A DNA stretch of 64,000 nucleotides. Source: Dehalococcoidia bacterium (GTDB lineage: Bacteria; Chloroflexota; Dehalococcoidia; SM23-28-2). The translations under genes and the position numbers were made by a program. The stretch is from positions 971,481 to 1,035,480 of the forward strand of contig CP070630.1 in assembly GCA_020356025.1 (NCBI GenBank), given 5' to 3'. This document shows, piece by piece, positions 27,535 through 36,570 of this stretch (position 1 is the stretch's first letter; every line of letters starts with the position of its first letter). A model generated the notes under the pieces. It had not been told where the DNA came from. It ran no database searches and saw only the letters and a list, made by a program, of their open reading frames with translations.

Positions 27535-28614
27535 ATGACGTCCTTCCCCCTGTACACTCGCTATCCTCAACTGGCGGCGTCGCTGCCGCGACTGCCGCTT
27601 TCCCAGGGCCCCAGCCCGGTGGCGGAGCTGGCCCAACTTGGCGGCAAGACCGTCTGGATCAAGAACGACGGCCTCTACGGCACCGTCTACGGCGGCAACA
27701 AGCCGCGCAAGCTGGAGTTCATCCTCCCCGACATCCGAAGGACGGGAGCTCGCACCATCGTCACGTTTGGTGCCCTGGGCACCCACCACGGCCTGGCCAC
27801 CGCCCTCTACGGACGCGAGCACGATCTGCGGACCGTCTTGCTGCTGATAGACCAGCCGGTGAACGATGCGATTCGACGGCAGCTTTGCTGGCTTCACCAA
27901 GCCGGAGCCATCCTGCATTACACCGCCACCGCCCGGCGAACAAGGTTGCTCGCGCCCCTCATTCTTCTGCGCTACACCGACTGGCGACGGCGCAAGCTGC
28001 CCTATCTCCTGCAGCCAGGCGCCTCTACCCCCCTCGCTACCCTGGGGTACGTTAACGCAGCATTGGAGCTGGCCGAACAGGTGGCGGCCAAAGAACTGCC
28101 GGAGCCAGAGACGATTGTAGTGGCTCTGGGCTCGGGCGGCACCGCGGCTGGCCTGCTGCTGGGGCTGCGGCTGGCAGGCCTGAACAGCCGTCTGCTGGCG
28201 GTGCTGGTGAGCGATGTCCTGCCCCTGAGCCCAGCGACGGTGGCCCGCCTGGCCAACGCTACCGCCGAACTCATGCGCCGGCGAGGAGCAGACCTGTCAC
28301 TCACCAAGATCGAGCCCGCTGCAATCACAGTGCTCACTGACTGGCTCGGCGACGGCTACGGCCACACAACGCCCGAGGCAGAGCGGGCACAAGCGCTGCT
28401 CCAGGAAAGCGAGGGCCTGGCCCTCGATCTCACCTACACCGCCAAGACGATGGCCTCCCTCCTGGCGCTGCTGGAAGACGGCCGCCTGGGCAAAGGCCCG
28501 ACGCTCTACTGGCACACCTACAATGCCTTGCCTCAGCCGCTACCCCAGCCCGAGCCGGACGACTACCGACGGCTGCCCCAAGCGTTCCATCGCTTCTTCG
28601 AGACGGAAGTCTAG
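27535..28614 (+). CDS. PLP enzyme of the ACC deaminase / D-cysteine desulfhydrase family
   Basis: A 359-residue fold-type II PLP enzyme. The PLP lysine is in YGGNKPRKLEF near residue 55. ALGTHHGLATALYG gives the substrate loop, and VVALGSGGTAAGLLLGLRLAG binds the PLP phosphate. The family degrades 1-aminocyclopropane-1-carboxylate or D-cysteine; the substrate is not resolved by sequence. The start is 12 bases after the metF-like stop, so the two may share a transcript. Confidence 0.85.
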   Translation: MTSFPLYTRYPQLAASLPRLPLSQGPSPVAELAQLGGKTVWIKNDGLYGTVYGGNKPRKLEFILPDIRRTGARTIVTFGALGTHHGLATALYGREHDLRTVLLLIDQPVNDAIRRQLCWLHQAGAILHYTATARRTRLLAPLILLRYTDWRRRKLPYLLQPGASTPLATLGYVNAALELAEQVAAKELPEPETIVVALGSGGTAAGLLLGLRLAGLNSRLLAVLVSDVLPLSPATVARLANATAELMRRRGADLSLTKIEPAAITVLTDWLGDGYGHTTPEAERAQALLQESEGLALDLTYTAKTMASLLALLEDGRLGKGPTLYWHTYNALPQPLPQPEPDDYRRLPQAFHRFFETEV

Positions 28615-28631
28615 AGCAGGAAAGCGGCCTC

Positions 28632-29843
28632 TTAAGCTAGTGCGGGTGTCAGACAGCGCGGCTGGGCGTCCCACAGAGAAAGCTGAATGGGATCGAGGTC
28701 CTGAACCATCGTCGGGCGATCCGCCAGAGCACGGTTGCCCAAATAGCGGCCGTCCAGAAGAAGGAACTGACGAGCCCGCTTGGTCGCTACACCGAGGCGG
28801 GACAGCTCCTTCAGGTCGCGGAAAGTGCAAGTGGCGCGTAGAGCCACAATACGGCGAGCGCTCACCGGGCCGATGCCCGGCACCCGCAGCAGCTGCTCGT
28901 AGCTGGCTCGATTCACCTCCAGCGGGAAGCGCTCGGGGTGGAGCAAGGCCCAGGCCGCCTTGGGGTCCAGATCTGCGGGCAGCGACCCCCACTCGTCGAA
29001 GGGCACCTCCCCGAAGCGAAAACCGTAAAAGCGCAGCAGCCAGTCGGCCTGATAGAGCCGATGCTGGCGCAGGGCTGAGGCTGGCGGCGCCAGCTCTTCC
29101 CCGTACACCGGCTGGTAGCCGCTGTAGTAGACGCGGCGCATCGCCAATCGATCGTAGAGGTTCTGAGAAGTCTGCAGCACCTCCCGGTCGCTCTCACCGG
29201 CGGCGCCCACCACCATCTGGGTGATCTGGCCAGCCCGCAGCAGGCCGGGGTAGCGCTGCTGTAGGCGTCGCACCTCCTCCATTAGGGGGATAATCGCCTC
29301 GTACCTCTTGCTGGGCGCTATACGGGCGAGATAGCCAGGCGCGGCCGCCTCGATGTTCACCGATACGCGATCGGCCAGGGCCACCGCCCGCTCAATGTAG
29401 TCGGCTGGCTGGCCAGGCATGATCTTCAAATGAATGTAGCCGGAGAACTGCTCCCGCAGGCGCAGGATCTCTACTGTGATAAGCATCCGCTCGGCGGTCT
29501 TGGCGGCGCCGCAGGCCACTCCGGAGCTGAGGAAGAGGCCGCGCACCAGCCCGCGAGCCCGCATCTGCTTGAAGGTCTTCGCCAGCTCCTCGGGCTGGAA
29601 AGAGGTGCGGCGCACCTGGCGATGACAGTTGATGGAGCAGTAGCGGCAGTCATTCTCACAGACGTTGTTCATGAGCACACGCAGCAGTGGAACACACCGG
29701 CCGCCGCCAGCCGCCGCGTAGAAGACGCCAGCGCCCCCCGGCGCCTGACGCATCTGGGGCGGGCGAGCGGACCTCGACGTGCCATCGGCATCGTAGAGAG
29801 CGTCGTACCCCCCCAGGATCTCCAGTTTCCCTTCGCTGTCCAT
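28632..29843 (-). CDS. radical SAM protein with helix-hairpin-helix (putative DNA modification/repair)
   Basis: A 403-residue protein of the TIGR03916 type. The radical SAM motif NNVCENDCRYC (C-x3-C-x2-C) lies near residue 70, and a helix-hairpin-helix LLRVPGIGPVSARRIV is near residue 315. Family members are usually encoded beside a uracil-DNA-glycosylase-like partner (TIGR03915), which is not present here. Start ATG 29843 is preceded by AAGG and fits the family start SEGKLEILGGYDALYD; longer frames would add 45 unrelated residues. It converges with the PLP gene. Confidence 0.85.
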   Translation of the reverse strand: MDSEGKLEILGGYDALYDADGTSRSARPPQMRQAPGGAGVFYAAAGGGRCVPLLRVLMNNVCENDCRYCSINCHRQVRRTSFQPEELAKTFKQMRARGLVRGLFLSSGVACGAAKTAERMLITVEILRLREQFSGYIHLKIMPGQPADYIERAVALADRVSVNIEAAAPGYLARIAPSKRYEAIIPLMEEVRRLQQRYPGLLRAGQITQMVVGAAGESDREVLQTSQNLYDRLAMRRVYYSGYQPVYGEELAPPASALRQHRLYQADWLLRFYGFRFGEVPFDEWGSLPADLDPKAAWALLHPERFPLEVNRASYEQLLRVPGIGPVSARRIVALRATCTFRDLKELSRLGVATKRARQFLLLDGRYLGNRALADRPTMVQDLDPIQLSLWDAQPRCLTPALA

Positions 29844-30073
29844 ATACCTTAGCATAGGCGATGAGAACGGATGTTTCAAGCCCCTGGTGACAGTCTTTGC
29901 CCTAGAAGACGAACCGTTGCCCCTGGATTCGCGCCTCTCTATCATGGAGACAGCCACAGCCGAACGCCGTCCTGTCAAGCGGGGTACTCAGCAAGAAGCT
30001 GCTGTCCGCCACCACGCGGCTCAGTTAAGGGAAGAACCGATCAAGTGAGAAGAAAGGCCCTCCGGCTACCAAA

Positions 30074-30694
30074 GTGATCTTCACCGTCGCGGAAGGCTTC
30101 CTCTTGGGATTCGCAGTTGCTGTGCCCCCAGGAGCCGTCACCGCCTATGCTGTCAAGGTCGGCATCAGGAGTGGGTTCAGAGGCGCGTGGCTGGTTGGAC
30201 TGGGCGCCGCCACCGTTGACGCTATCTATTGCCTGCTAGCCCTGTTTGGCATCGCCTCCTGGATCGTGGAGTTCCCTCCAGCGAGAACCGCCATGCTCGT
30301 CATCGGAGGGTTAGTCCTGACCTACCTCGCCGTGGTCAGCCTCCTGGAGAGCCTGAAGAAGGACGCTGTCTCCAGGCAAGCAACGGGAGAAAGCCATCAC
30401 GTCCCCTATCTAACCGGTGTGGCCATGACCGCCCTCAACCCTCTTACAGTCGCCTTCTGGGTCGCGGTGGGAGGCGCTGTGTTCAGCGCGCGAACCGACT
30501 TCAACCCCACATTGGGCGCTCTCTTCGCGTTGGCAGTGTTTGCGGGCAGCGCCTTCTGGTTCACCATTGTGGCCACCTTAGTGCACGCCGGCCGCAGATT
30601 CGTCAATGACGTCCTGTTCCGCTTGCTGACGTGCGCGGCAGGGCTTATCCTGCTATTCTTCGGAGTGAGCCTCTTCTACCGAGCCGCCTTCTAG
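30074..30694 (+). CDS. LysE/RhtB family exporter
   Basis: A 206-residue inner-membrane protein with about six hydrophobic segments. The N-terminal FLLGFAVAVPPGAVTAYAVKVG and the later YLTGVAMTALNPLTVAFWVAVGG with the Asn-Pro are typical of amino acid exporters. The GTG start at 30074 lies close to its first helix. Substrate unknown. It is followed after 35 bases by an HD-domain gene on the same strand. Confidence 0.87.
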   Translation: MIFTVAEGFLLGFAVAVPPGAVTAYAVKVGIRSGFRGAWLVGLGAATVDAIYCLLALFGIASWIVEFPPARTAMLVIGGLVLTYLAVVSLLESLKKDAVSRQATGESHHVPYLTGVAMTALNPLTVAFWVAVGGAVFSARTDFNPTLGALFALAVFAGSAFWFTIVATLVHAGRRFVNDVLFRLLTCAAGLILLFFGVSLFYRAAF

Positions 30695-30729
30695 GAGCTA
30701 CTCAGCGTTCTGAGATTCGGGAGATAGTC

Positions 30730-31293
30730 ATGAACCGACAAGATGCTTGGGCCCTCCTCTGCGAGTACACCAAGAGCGAAGGCCTGCGGAAACACGCCCT
30801 AGCCGTCGAGGCAGCCATGCGCCACTTCGCCCGCAAGCGCGGGGAGGATGAGGAGAAATGGGGCATCGTAGGGCTGCTCCATGACTTCGACTACGAGATC
30901 CACCCTACGCTGGACAAGCATCCACAGGAGGGGGCCAAGATCCTGCGTGAGCGAGGCTACCCTGAGGAAGTGGTAACCGCCATCCTCAGCCATGCCCGCC
31001 ACCTGGGCCTGCCCCGTAGGACGCCTCTGGAGAAAGTGCTCTTCGCGGTCGACGAGCTCACCGGCTTCATCACAGCGGTGGCACTGGTCAAACCGAACAA
31101 GAGCCTCGATGAGGTAGAAGCGCGCTCGGTCCGCAAGAAGATGAAGGACAAGACCTTTGCCCGTTCAGTGAGTCGCGAGGATATCGTCGAGGGCGCTCAG
31201 GACCTGGAGGTGGACCTAGACGCCCACATCACCGAGGTCATCGAGGCGATGAAGGAGGCAGCCGACGCGCTGGGCCTGCGGGGAACAGGCTAG
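30730..31293 (+). CDS. HD-domain phosphohydrolase-like protein
   Basis: A 187-residue HD-superfamily protein. The metal site is seen as RKHALAVEAAMRHFA, GIVGLLHDFDYE (His-Asp) and AILSHARHLGLP. A later FAVDELTGFITAVALVKP segment closes the helical fold. Start ATG 30730 follows GGGAGATAGTC. Relatives are annotated as HDIG proteins of unknown substrate (nucleotide or phosphoester). A strong terminator follows at 31312-31336. Confidence 0.85.
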   Translation: MNRQDAWALLCEYTKSEGLRKHALAVEAAMRHFARKRGEDEEKWGIVGLLHDFDYEIHPTLDKHPQEGAKILRERGYPEEVVTAILSHARHLGLPRRTPLEKVLFAVDELTGFITAVALVKPNKSLDEVEARSVRKKMKDKTFARSVSREDIVEGAQDLEVDLDAHITEVIEAMKEAADALGLRGTG

Positions 31294-31311
31294 CGCCCTC
31301 TGAAATAAGGA

Positions 31312-31336
31312 AGGCCGTGGCTAATAGCCACGGCCT
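31312..31336. terminator. terminator between convergent genes
   Basis: AGGCCGTGGCT (31312-31322) pairs perfectly with AGCCACGGCCT (31326-31336) around a 3-base loop. A pyrimidine-rich CTACCTTTCTC follows on the plus strand. It separates the HD gene from the convergent DsbA-like gene. Confidence 0.8.
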
Positions 31337-31408
31337 CTACCTTTCTCTACAGTCTTGACGGCTCGGCTCCCGCTTCACCCCGCGCTCGACCGAGCCGCGT
31401 CAACTTCC

Positions 31409-32248
31409 TCAGCCGCCGGTGCGCCTGGGGACGTCGGGGACTGCTGAGCTGGCCTCAGCCTCTTCCAAGGCGGCGTCGATCACCTGCTGGAAAACGCTGA
31501 AGGGCTGGGCGCCTGACACCAGCAGCCCGTTGATGAAGAAGGCGGGTGTGCCCCCCACTCCATAGGTCCTGGCATCCTGAGAGTCGTTCTGCACCTCGGC
31601 GGTGGTCTTGCCCGTATCGAGGCAGTCGTCGAAGGTGGCCGTATCCAGCCCCAGCTCGGCGGCGTAGCTCTTTAAGCTGTCCACATCCGCTGCGCCCTGC
31701 GCCCAGATCAGGTCGTGGTACTCCCAGAACATGTCCTGATCGTCAGCGCACTCGGCCGCCTCGGCCGCCTTGACACTGAGCTCGCCAAGAATGGGGAAGT
31801 CACGATACACGAACTTGACCTTGCCCTCGTAGGTCTCCAGAATCTGGTCCAGCGTTTCATCACGGAAACGCTTGCAGAAGCTTCACCGATAGTCGCTGAA
31901 CTCGACGATCGTCACCGCCGCGTCTTCGGGACCAATGGCTGGGTCGTCATCGACGCAGACCTCCACCACCGCTGGCGCCGTGGGCGTCGGCTGAACCGGC
32001 ACAGTGGGCTGCACAGTCGGGCTGGGCTGACCGACCACCGCCTGACCATTATCCTCATCATCGTCCATGAACTGGAAAACGAGAGCAACCACGGCCAAGA
32101 CCACGGCCAGCACCGCCAGCAGATTGGCTGACACGATCCAGCCCACACGAGAGCCTGAGCCGCCTGTTCCTGACCCCGGCGAAGGTCCGGCCGGTTCCGC
32201 TTCCGGCGAACCGCGTTTCCGGCCCCGCCCCTTCTCTTCCTCGCTCAT
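31409..32248 (-). CDS. DsbA-family thiol oxidoreductase, selenoprotein with UxxC motif
   Basis: Reading through one TGA (31885-31883, position 122) gives a 279-residue membrane-anchored thioredoxin-fold protein. A basic, Gly/Ser/Pro-rich cytoplasmic part (1-35) is followed by a membrane helix (about 37-62), a PT-rich linker and the domain start VTIVEFSDYR. Then come Sec-Ser-Phe-Cys, KRFRDETLDQILETYEG and VYRDFPILGELS. DsbA/ScoI-like relatives have CxxC exactly here, so TGA replaces the first, nucleophilic Cys. The cis-Pro loop is GVGGTPAFFING. A perfect 8-bp hairpin starts 10 bases after the TGA. The protein should oxidise or reduce disulfides outside the membrane. Standard prediction would split it into two genes. 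Confidence 0.92.
31851..31872 (-). promoter_or_regulatory. candidate bacterial SECIS in the DsbA-like gene
   Basis: On the minus strand AGCGTTTC (31872-31865) pairs perfectly with GAAACGCT (31858-31851) around the loop CGTGAT. The loop begins 18 bases after the TGA and contains G residues, which is the expected geometry of SelB-binding hairpins. Confidence 0.8.
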
Positions 32249-32346
32249 GTTGGCCTCCCTTCCTGCTGCCCGAAAACAGCGCGGCCAGCGCTATTCCGAG
32301 CGCTGTCCGCTAACCGCTGTTGCAGCCATTCGTTTGCCAGTCCTGC

Positions 32347-33216
32347 CTAGCCCCAGACCCCCATCCGCTCGGCCATTTGCTCCAGGCGAGCGATCCTCTG
32401 ATCGACCGGCGGGTGAGTGCTGAAGAGGTTACCCATGAAGTCGCTCCGCAGCGGACTGACAGTGTACATGTGAGCCGTCGACTCACTGACCTTCGTCGGC
32501 CTCATCTGAGCCCCCATCTGCAGCTTCCTCAGAGCGCTGGCCAGGGCCAGGGGCCGTCCGGAGATGCGCGCGCCCGTCTCGTCGGCGCCATACTCGCGCT
32601 GGCGCGAGATCGCCGTGCGGATAAGCATCGCGCCGATCGGGGCCAGGATGGCGATCGCCAATATCGCCACCAGCCCGATCAGGCCGGCGTACTGGTTGCG
32701 CGAACGGCCGAAGCCGCCGAAGAACAGGCTCCAGCGGGCCATAAACGCTATGAACATGATGGCGCTGGCGATGGTAGCCACGATGGCGCTGATGAGAATG
32801 TCGCGGTTCTTGATGTGCCCCATCTCGTGCGCCAGCACAGCTTTAAGCTCATCTTCGTTCAGCATGCGCGTGATGCCCGTGGTCACCGCCACCGCCGAGT
32901 GCTTGGGGTTGCGGCCGGTGGCAAAGGCGTTGGGGGCGTCGTTCTGGACAACGTACACCTTGGGCTTCGGCAGGCCGGCCAGGCCGGCCACATCCTCCAC
33001 CATGCGATGCAGACGCGGCTCCTGCTCCGGCGTCACCTGATGGGCGCCAGCCATGCGCAGGGCCAGCTTGTCGGAGAACCAGTAGGCCCAGAGGTTCATC
33101 AGCAGGGCAAACCCGAAGGCAACAATGAGACCGGTCACGCCGCCAAACAGATAGCCCAGACCCAGAAAGAGGGCCGACAACAAGCCCAGCAGCAGAACCG
33201 TCTTAGCGTGATTCAC
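32347..33216 (-). CDS. htpX: membrane zinc metalloprotease HtpX
   Basis: A 289-residue M48 protease for quality control of membrane proteins. Two N-terminal membrane helices (about 7-50), the zinc site AVLAHEMGHIKNRDIL near residue 125, further helices around 145-200 and the third ligand Glu in EYGADETGARISG. Length is normal. Translation starts at ATG 33216. Neighbours on the same strand are a hydrolase upstream and the DsbA-like gene downstream. Confidence 0.95.
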   Translation of the reverse strand: MNHAKTVLLLGLLSALFLGLGYLFGGVTGLIVAFGFALLMNLWAYWFSDKLALRMAGAHQVTPEQEPRLHRMVEDVAGLAGLPKPKVYVVQNDAPNAFATGRNPKHSAVAVTTGITRMLNEDELKAVLAHEMGHIKNRDILISAIVATIASAIMFIAFMARWSLFFGGFGRSRNQYAGLIGLVAILAIAILAPIGAMLIRTAISRQREYGADETGARISGRPLALASALRKLQMGAQMRPTKVSESTAHMYTVSPLRSDFMGNLFSTHPPVDQRIARLEQMAERMGVWG

Positions 33217-33290
33217 CGCTCACCTCCGAGAGCCTTCAACTGTCCATCGGATCATTATACTCCATCCGTTCACCTGCTACACGACACGTC

Positions 33291-34226
33291 TCAAGTCGAG
33301 CCGCCGGACAGGAACGCCAGGATGGCCTCGTTGGCCTCCTCCGCCCGCTCCTCCAGCACCATGTGCCGTGCCCTGTCGATGACCTGCAGGCGAGCGTCCG
33401 GCAGTTCATCCGCCAGCTGGCGGGCCAGACGGAGGTTAGTCCAGCGGTCGCCCTCGCCCCAGAGGAGCAGTACAGGCTGGCTCACCCGTGAGAGATCGAC
33501 GGGCTCATCGCGAGCAACATCGCTCAGCAGGCTCGCGATGGCATTGGTCGAACCGCGAATGCTAGCGGAGCGGCGGAACTCCTCCAGCATCTCCGGGCTG
33601 AGGAAGGCGGGGTCGTAGAAGCCCTGTCGCAACACTTCCTCCCGCAACCGTGGCTGGTGCAAGACCAGAGCCGTCCCCAGTCGGAGCAACGGGCGCAGCA
33701 GCCGGCTGGCGGCAAATCGCGGCACCATCCCGTTTGGGGGAGCGCTGCCCACCAGTATCAGCCTGTCCACTCTCTCGGGGTAGGTGACTGCCAGTCGCAG
33801 GGCGATGGCCGCGCCCATCGAGTGACCGAGGACAGCGGCCCGCGGGATGCTCAGGCGATCCATGAGCTCGCTCACCAGCCGAGCCTGAGCCGTCAGCGAG
33901 TAGTCGCCGGCGGCCGGTCGCTCCGAGTAGCCGAAGCCCCTAAGATCGAGGGCCACCACGCGCAGGTGCTTCGAGAGGACGGGGATGTTGTAGCGAAAGT
34001 TGTATATGCGGCCCCCCAGGCCGTGGATGAGAACGAGAGGCTGGCCCTGGCCCCTATCCACGTAGTGGATGGCCGCGTCCTCCAGGCGAATCATCTCGCC
34101 GGGCTTGGAGGCATCCGCCAGGTCCAGATTCTCGCAGCGCCCGACCAGCGAGCGGGCGTAGGCCCAAAGGGCCGCCACCGCACCTACCGACAGGCCGCCC
34201 AGCAGAAGAAGCCTTCGCCCTACCAT
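33291..34226 (-). CDS. alpha/beta hydrolase with N-terminal membrane segment
   Basis: A 311-residue alpha/beta-fold hydrolase. A hydrophobic N terminus (5-25) may anchor or export it. The oxyanion region is VLIHGLGGRIYNF. The nucleophile Ser is in VLGHSMGAAIALRLA, the acid in LLLWGEGDRWTN and the His in RARHMVLEE near the C terminus. The substrate is unknown (esterase, lipase or haloperoxidase-like). Confidence 0.87.
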   Translation of the reverse strand: MVGRRLLLLGGLSVGAVAALWAYARSLVGRCENLDLADASKPGEMIRLEDAAIHYVDRGQGQPLVLIHGLGGRIYNFRYNIPVLSKHLRVVALDLRGFGYSERPAAGDYSLTAQARLVSELMDRLSIPRAAVLGHSMGAAIALRLAVTYPERVDRLILVGSAPPNGMVPRFAASRLLRPLLRLGTALVLHQPRLREEVLRQGFYDPAFLSPEMLEEFRRSASIRGSTNAIASLLSDVARDEPVDLSRVSQPVLLLWGEGDRWTNLRLARQLADELPDARLQVIDRARHMVLEERAEEANEAILAFLSGGST

Positions 34227-34242
34227 ACATCCCTCCCCCGTA

Positions 34243-35142
34243 TCACGAAGATAGACGCTCTGAGCTCTCTCCTGGAGAGCGAGCGATGCCCAGTAGCCGT
34301 TTCACCTCGCTCAGGCTTTCTGCAATGCGCGGCCCGTACCAGGTGAGCACCTTGCCGTCGACCAGGAAGATATGTCCGTTCTTGACGGCAGTCACCTCAG
34401 CAAAGGCCTTGAAGTCCGCCTTGTGCCGCTTGGTGAAGCGATACGGCTCGTTGGGCAGAAGGATCACCTGAGGGTCCAGAGCCGCCATCTCGGCCAACTC
34501 CAGCCGAGGGTAGGACTCCTGTCGCTCGCCGAAGACATTGCGGCCGCCACAAACGGTGATGACATCGTGCATGTATGTCCCGCGGCCGCAGGTCATGTAG
34601 GGGTTGCGCCAGATGGGACAGAACACGCGCACCTTCTCGCGGCCGCCACCGGCGCCCTGCACGAAGGCCAAGGCCTCCTTGGCCCCCTGGATGATCGGCC
34701 GGGCAGCCGCCGTGGTGCCGGTGATGGCTGCCAGATGGCGCAGGAGGTCGATCGCGCTCTCAATATTGGTGACCAGAGTGACGAACACCGGAAAGCCGTA
34801 GTCGATCAGTTGAGTCACGTCGCCAGGGCTATTCTCCTCGGCGCTGGCCACCACCAGGTCAGGCCTAAGGGACTTGATCTTCGCCACATCCAGCGCTTTA
34901 GTGCCGCCCACCTTTGTCTTGCCAGCCACGCCCTGGCGCGGCTCCACGCAGAAGCGCGTCACTCCCACGATCTCCTCATCCAGGCCAAAGGCGAACAACG
35001 CCTCGGTCAGGCTGGGCACCAGACTGACAATCCGCTCTGGCCGCTGCCTGATCGTCAGCAATCGCCCCCAGGCATCCGCCAGAGTCAACGGCAGTCCCCC
35101 TGGTCGAGCTCCAGCAGCCCGGCGACCGGCGACTGGTTCCAC
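34243..35142 (-). CDS. BtuF-like metal-receptor/cobalamin-binding protein without signal peptide
   Basis: A 299-residue helical-backbone metal receptor domain. RIVSLVPSLTEALFAFGLDEEIVGVTRFC is the classic first lobe of cobalamin-binding BtuF proteins (residues about 38-66), and LRPDLVVASAEEN follows. The mature part is complete. There is no lipobox or signal peptide at the start and no BtuCD transporter beside it. Intracellular relatives of this kind are often annotated as cobalamin-binding proteins; ligand unproven. Downstream (16 bases) is the alpha/beta hydrolase gene. Confidence 0.82.
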   Translation of the reverse strand: MEPVAGRRAAGARPGGLPLTLADAWGRLLTIRQRPERIVSLVPSLTEALFAFGLDEEIVGVTRFCVEPRQGVAGKTKVGGTKALDVAKIKSLRPDLVVASAEENSPGDVTQLIDYGFPVFVTLVTNIESAIDLLRHLAAITGTTAAARPIIQGAKEALAFVQGAGGGREKVRVFCPIWRNPYMTCGRGTYMHDVITVCGGRNVFGERQESYPRLELAEMAALDPQVILLPNEPYRFTKRHKADFKAFAEVTAVKNGHIFLVDGKVLTWYGPRIAESLSEVKRLLGIARSPGESSERLSS

Positions 35143-35253
35143 AGGCCCCTCCCTATGCAGAACGATCCCTACACATATGCCCGTTGCTTGACTTCGCTAA
35201 GCTAGCCCATCCCTGTCCAAGCACAGGCCCGAGCCAGCAGTTCAGACGGCTAG

Positions 35254-36354
35254 CTACCCCAGTATAACCTCTGCTTCCTCCAGGTCGCCGTCACGATAGT
35301 ACTCGATGGTTATCGTTTCTCCCGCCTTGTGCTCAGTCAGCACCCCCAACAGCTCACCGCTATTCCTGATCTCCTCACCGGCCGCCCCAACGATGATATC
35401 GCCCGCCATAAGCCCAGCGCGGTCGGCAGGAGAATCGTCCTGCACAGAACCGATTCCCACACCGCTGTCAACCGGCAGGTCATACTCCTCGGCGATGGTT
35501 GGGGTTATGTTAATCAGGTTTATCCCCAAGTAACCTCGCTCCACCTGCCCCTTTTCGATAAGCTCCGCCACTATGGGCTTGACTGTATCGATGGAGATGG
35601 CAAAGCCGATCCCCTCAGCCGTGCCCCGAATGACCTGAGTGGGGATGCCAACCACCTCCCCGTACATGTTGACCAGCGGCCCGCCGCTGTTGCCGGGGTT
35701 GATGGGAGCATCGGTCTGGATGGCCCCGGGGATCATGTAGGGGTCCTCCTGAATCAGGCGCTCCTTGGCGCTCACCACCCCGCGCGTGACTGTTGGGCCG
35801 CCAGCCAGGTCCAGAGCATGGCCGATCGCCACCACATCATCTCCCACCTGGAGTTCGGCAGTATCCCCCAAGGTGGCCGGCACCAGGTTCTCGGCATCGA
35901 CTTTCAGAACCGCCAGGTCGGTGGGGCGGTCTCCTCCCACTAGATCCGCCTCGAACTGGCGCCCGTCGCTCAGGGTCACTGTTATGTCCTGAGCGGGCCT
36001 TTCTCCGTCGATGAACACCACGTGGTTATTGGTGACGATGTACCCCTCGTCGTCGATGATGAACCCGGTGCCAACCCCCTCGGTGGGGATCGGCTGGCCG
36101 AAGACACTGAACGTTGTCCCCTCGATGAGTACATGCACCACCGACGGCCTTAGCAGCCGGACGATCTCGGCCGTCGTCAAGGGAATTCGCTCGCCGCCGG
36201 GGGGCGTAGCTGGCTCGGGGCTGGCGATCGGTGAAACGACTACGGTGGCCGTCGGTGAGGGCGTTTGCGTAGGCTCAGCGCCATCGTCCCCACAGGCCAC
36301 AGACACAACAGCAAAGATAACGAAGACAGCAGACAGTATGGCAGGCAATCGCAT
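35254..36354 (-). CDS. HtrA/DegP-like serine protease lipoprotein
   Basis: A 366-residue envelope protease. The signal peptide ends in a lipobox VSVAC (Cys near residue 21), followed by a Thr/Pro linker. The trypsin-like domain shows the triad His in IVTNNHVVF, Asp in TDLAVLKVD and Ser in NPGNSGGPLV. A single PDZ domain occupies about 270-366 (GYLGINLI, AGDIIVGAAGEEI). Start ATG 36354 has GGAGGAG 8 bases upstream. It diverges from the Fur-like regulator. Confidence 0.93.
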   Translation of the reverse strand: MRLPAILSAVFVIFAVVSVACGDDGAEPTQTPSPTATVVVSPIASPEPATPPGGERIPLTTAEIVRLLRPSVVHVLIEGTTFSVFGQPIPTEGVGTGFIIDDEGYIVTNNHVVFIDGERPAQDITVTLSDGRQFEADLVGGDRPTDLAVLKVDAENLVPATLGDTAELQVGDDVVAIGHALDLAGGPTVTRGVVSAKERLIQEDPYMIPGAIQTDAPINPGNSGGPLVNMYGEVVGIPTQVIRGTAEGIGFAISIDTVKPIVAELIEKGQVERGYLGINLINITPTIAEEYDLPVDSGVGIGSVQDDSPADRAGLMAGDIIVGAAGEEIRNSGELLGVLTEHKAGETITIEYYRDGDLEEAEVILG

Positions 36355-36512
36355 CAGCCGCACTCCTCCTCCCGCCACAAAGGGTACTATGACCAGAGAC
36401 AGACTTCCATCCCTTTATAACGTCAGCGGCAGCAAGAAGGCTCCGTCTAGCACAACGTGAAGCCCACCCAGCGGCTCATTCCCTCGCCCGCCTCTTTAGG
36501 TGCAGACCTGTC

Positions 36513-36541
36513 TTGACAAAACTGTTTCTCTCATGTAGATT
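36513..36541 (+). promoter_or_regulatory. promoter of the fur/znu operon
   Basis: A perfect TTGACA (36513-36518) and TAGATT (36536-36541) with a 17-base spacer, about 30 bases upstream of the Fur-family start. The operator palindrome directly adjoins the -10 box. Confidence 0.75.
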
Positions 36542-36560
36542 ATTGATACCAAGTATCAAT
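36542..36560. promoter_or_regulatory. Fur/Zur-type operator palindrome
   Basis: ATTGATAC-CAA-GTATCAAT is a perfect 8-8 palindrome with a 3-base centre. It lies immediately after the -10 box, 10 bases before the Fur-family start codon. The AT-rich dyad resembles Zur or Fur boxes, so the regulator probably represses its own operon together with znuACB. Confidence 0.8.
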
Positions 36561-36570
36561 TACACCCATC

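Noticed and set aside
31883-32248. Separate 121-residue membrane protein upstream of a 133-residue protein
   Set aside because: Both parts are in one frame and form a complete thioredoxin-fold protein when TGA is read as Sec.
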